A stretch of DNA of 64,000 bases, from positions 124,001-188,000 of the forward strand of contig JAPJBO010000402.1 of the NCBI GenBank assembly GCA_030068145.1, in the 5' to 3' direction. How positions within the stretch are numbered: the stretch's first letter is position 1; each line of letters begins with the position of its first letter. This document shows positions 63,860 through 64,000 of this stretch, in pieces. The position numbers and the translations under genes were made by a program. The notes under the pieces were generated by a model that was given only the letters and a program-made list of their open reading frames with translations, ran no database searches and had not been told where the DNA came from. The stretch is from Diplonema papillatum. Its lineage: Eukaryota > Euglenozoa > Diplonemea > Diplonemida > Diplonemidae.

Positions 63860-64000
63860 ATGACTCCAGAGGAGGAGCGGGAGAGACTCAGAGCGGTAAG
63901 TAACGCCGCAGCCAATCAAGATTTGAGTGATGCTACTCTTACAGTAGAAGCTGCAAAGAAAAAGTGCCAGTCGTCTGAAAATAATCAGGAGCTGGCGGAT
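63860..64000 (+). CDS. possible start of an unrecognised gene, cut by the window end
   Basis: ATG followed by an open frame to the edge: MTPEEERERLRAVSNAAANQ and so on, strongly helical and charged. A good donor (GCG|GTAAGT) and acceptor (CTCTTACAG) lie within it, so a ~50-bp intron is also possible. Nothing is recognised. Confidence 0.3.
   Translation, partial: MTPEEERERLRAVSNAAANQDLSDATLTVEAAKKKCQSSENNQELAD

Overview
The window looks like nuclear DNA from a repeat-rich eukaryote. Genes have GT-AG introns of several kilobases, there are no operons, and transposons fill the introns and gaps. A plant-type K+-dependent proton pyrophosphatase, a RING/B-box/Kelch protein, R2-like LINEs and tyrosine-recombinase retroelements together suggest a protist, perhaps an alga-related alveolate such as a chromerid. 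That placement is an inference from gene and element content, not something the sequence proves.

Only two host genes can be supported well, both on the minus strand. (1) A RING-B-box-helical-Kelch gene has exons at 12803-11301, 5377-3873 and 845-1, and runs off the left edge. Its first intron holds a 5'-truncated LINE (about 9105-6220). (2) A vacuolar-type H+-pyrophosphatase has exons at 49793-48292, 47647-47576, 32267-32096 and 27925-27218. All splice phases agree and give 817 codons. Its second intron is 15.3 kb and carries a foldback Mutator-like element and two gag-YR-RT retroelements.

Region by region: 0-12.8 kb is the RING-Kelch gene with its LINE. 12.8-22.8 kb is a nest of DNA transposons in satellite DNA: a hAT element with two elements inside it, two small hAT relatives, a 1.7-kb element with inverted ends, a decayed Mutator-like transposase, a hAT-like element that has captured EF-hand repeats, and a 28S rRNA fragment joined to a SINE-like repeat. 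22.8-27.2 kb shows no gene I can support. 27.2-49.8 kb is the pyrophosphatase gene. 49.8-64 kb is almost wholly repetitive: 205-bp repeats, composite units with a 16-bp satellite and tRNA-like modules, an R2-like LINE tail in two copies, and two more foldback elements.

The main novelty is structural. Three foldback elements have ends built of ~30-bp tandem repeats; two have clear target duplications of 9 and 10 bp and two contain Mutator/FAR1-like N-terminal coding pieces. Other points are a hAT-like element carrying EF-hand repeats, retroelements with recombinase before reverse transcriptase flanked by a 31-bp array, and composite satellite/tRNA-like units. All calls come from reading the sequence; no database was searched.
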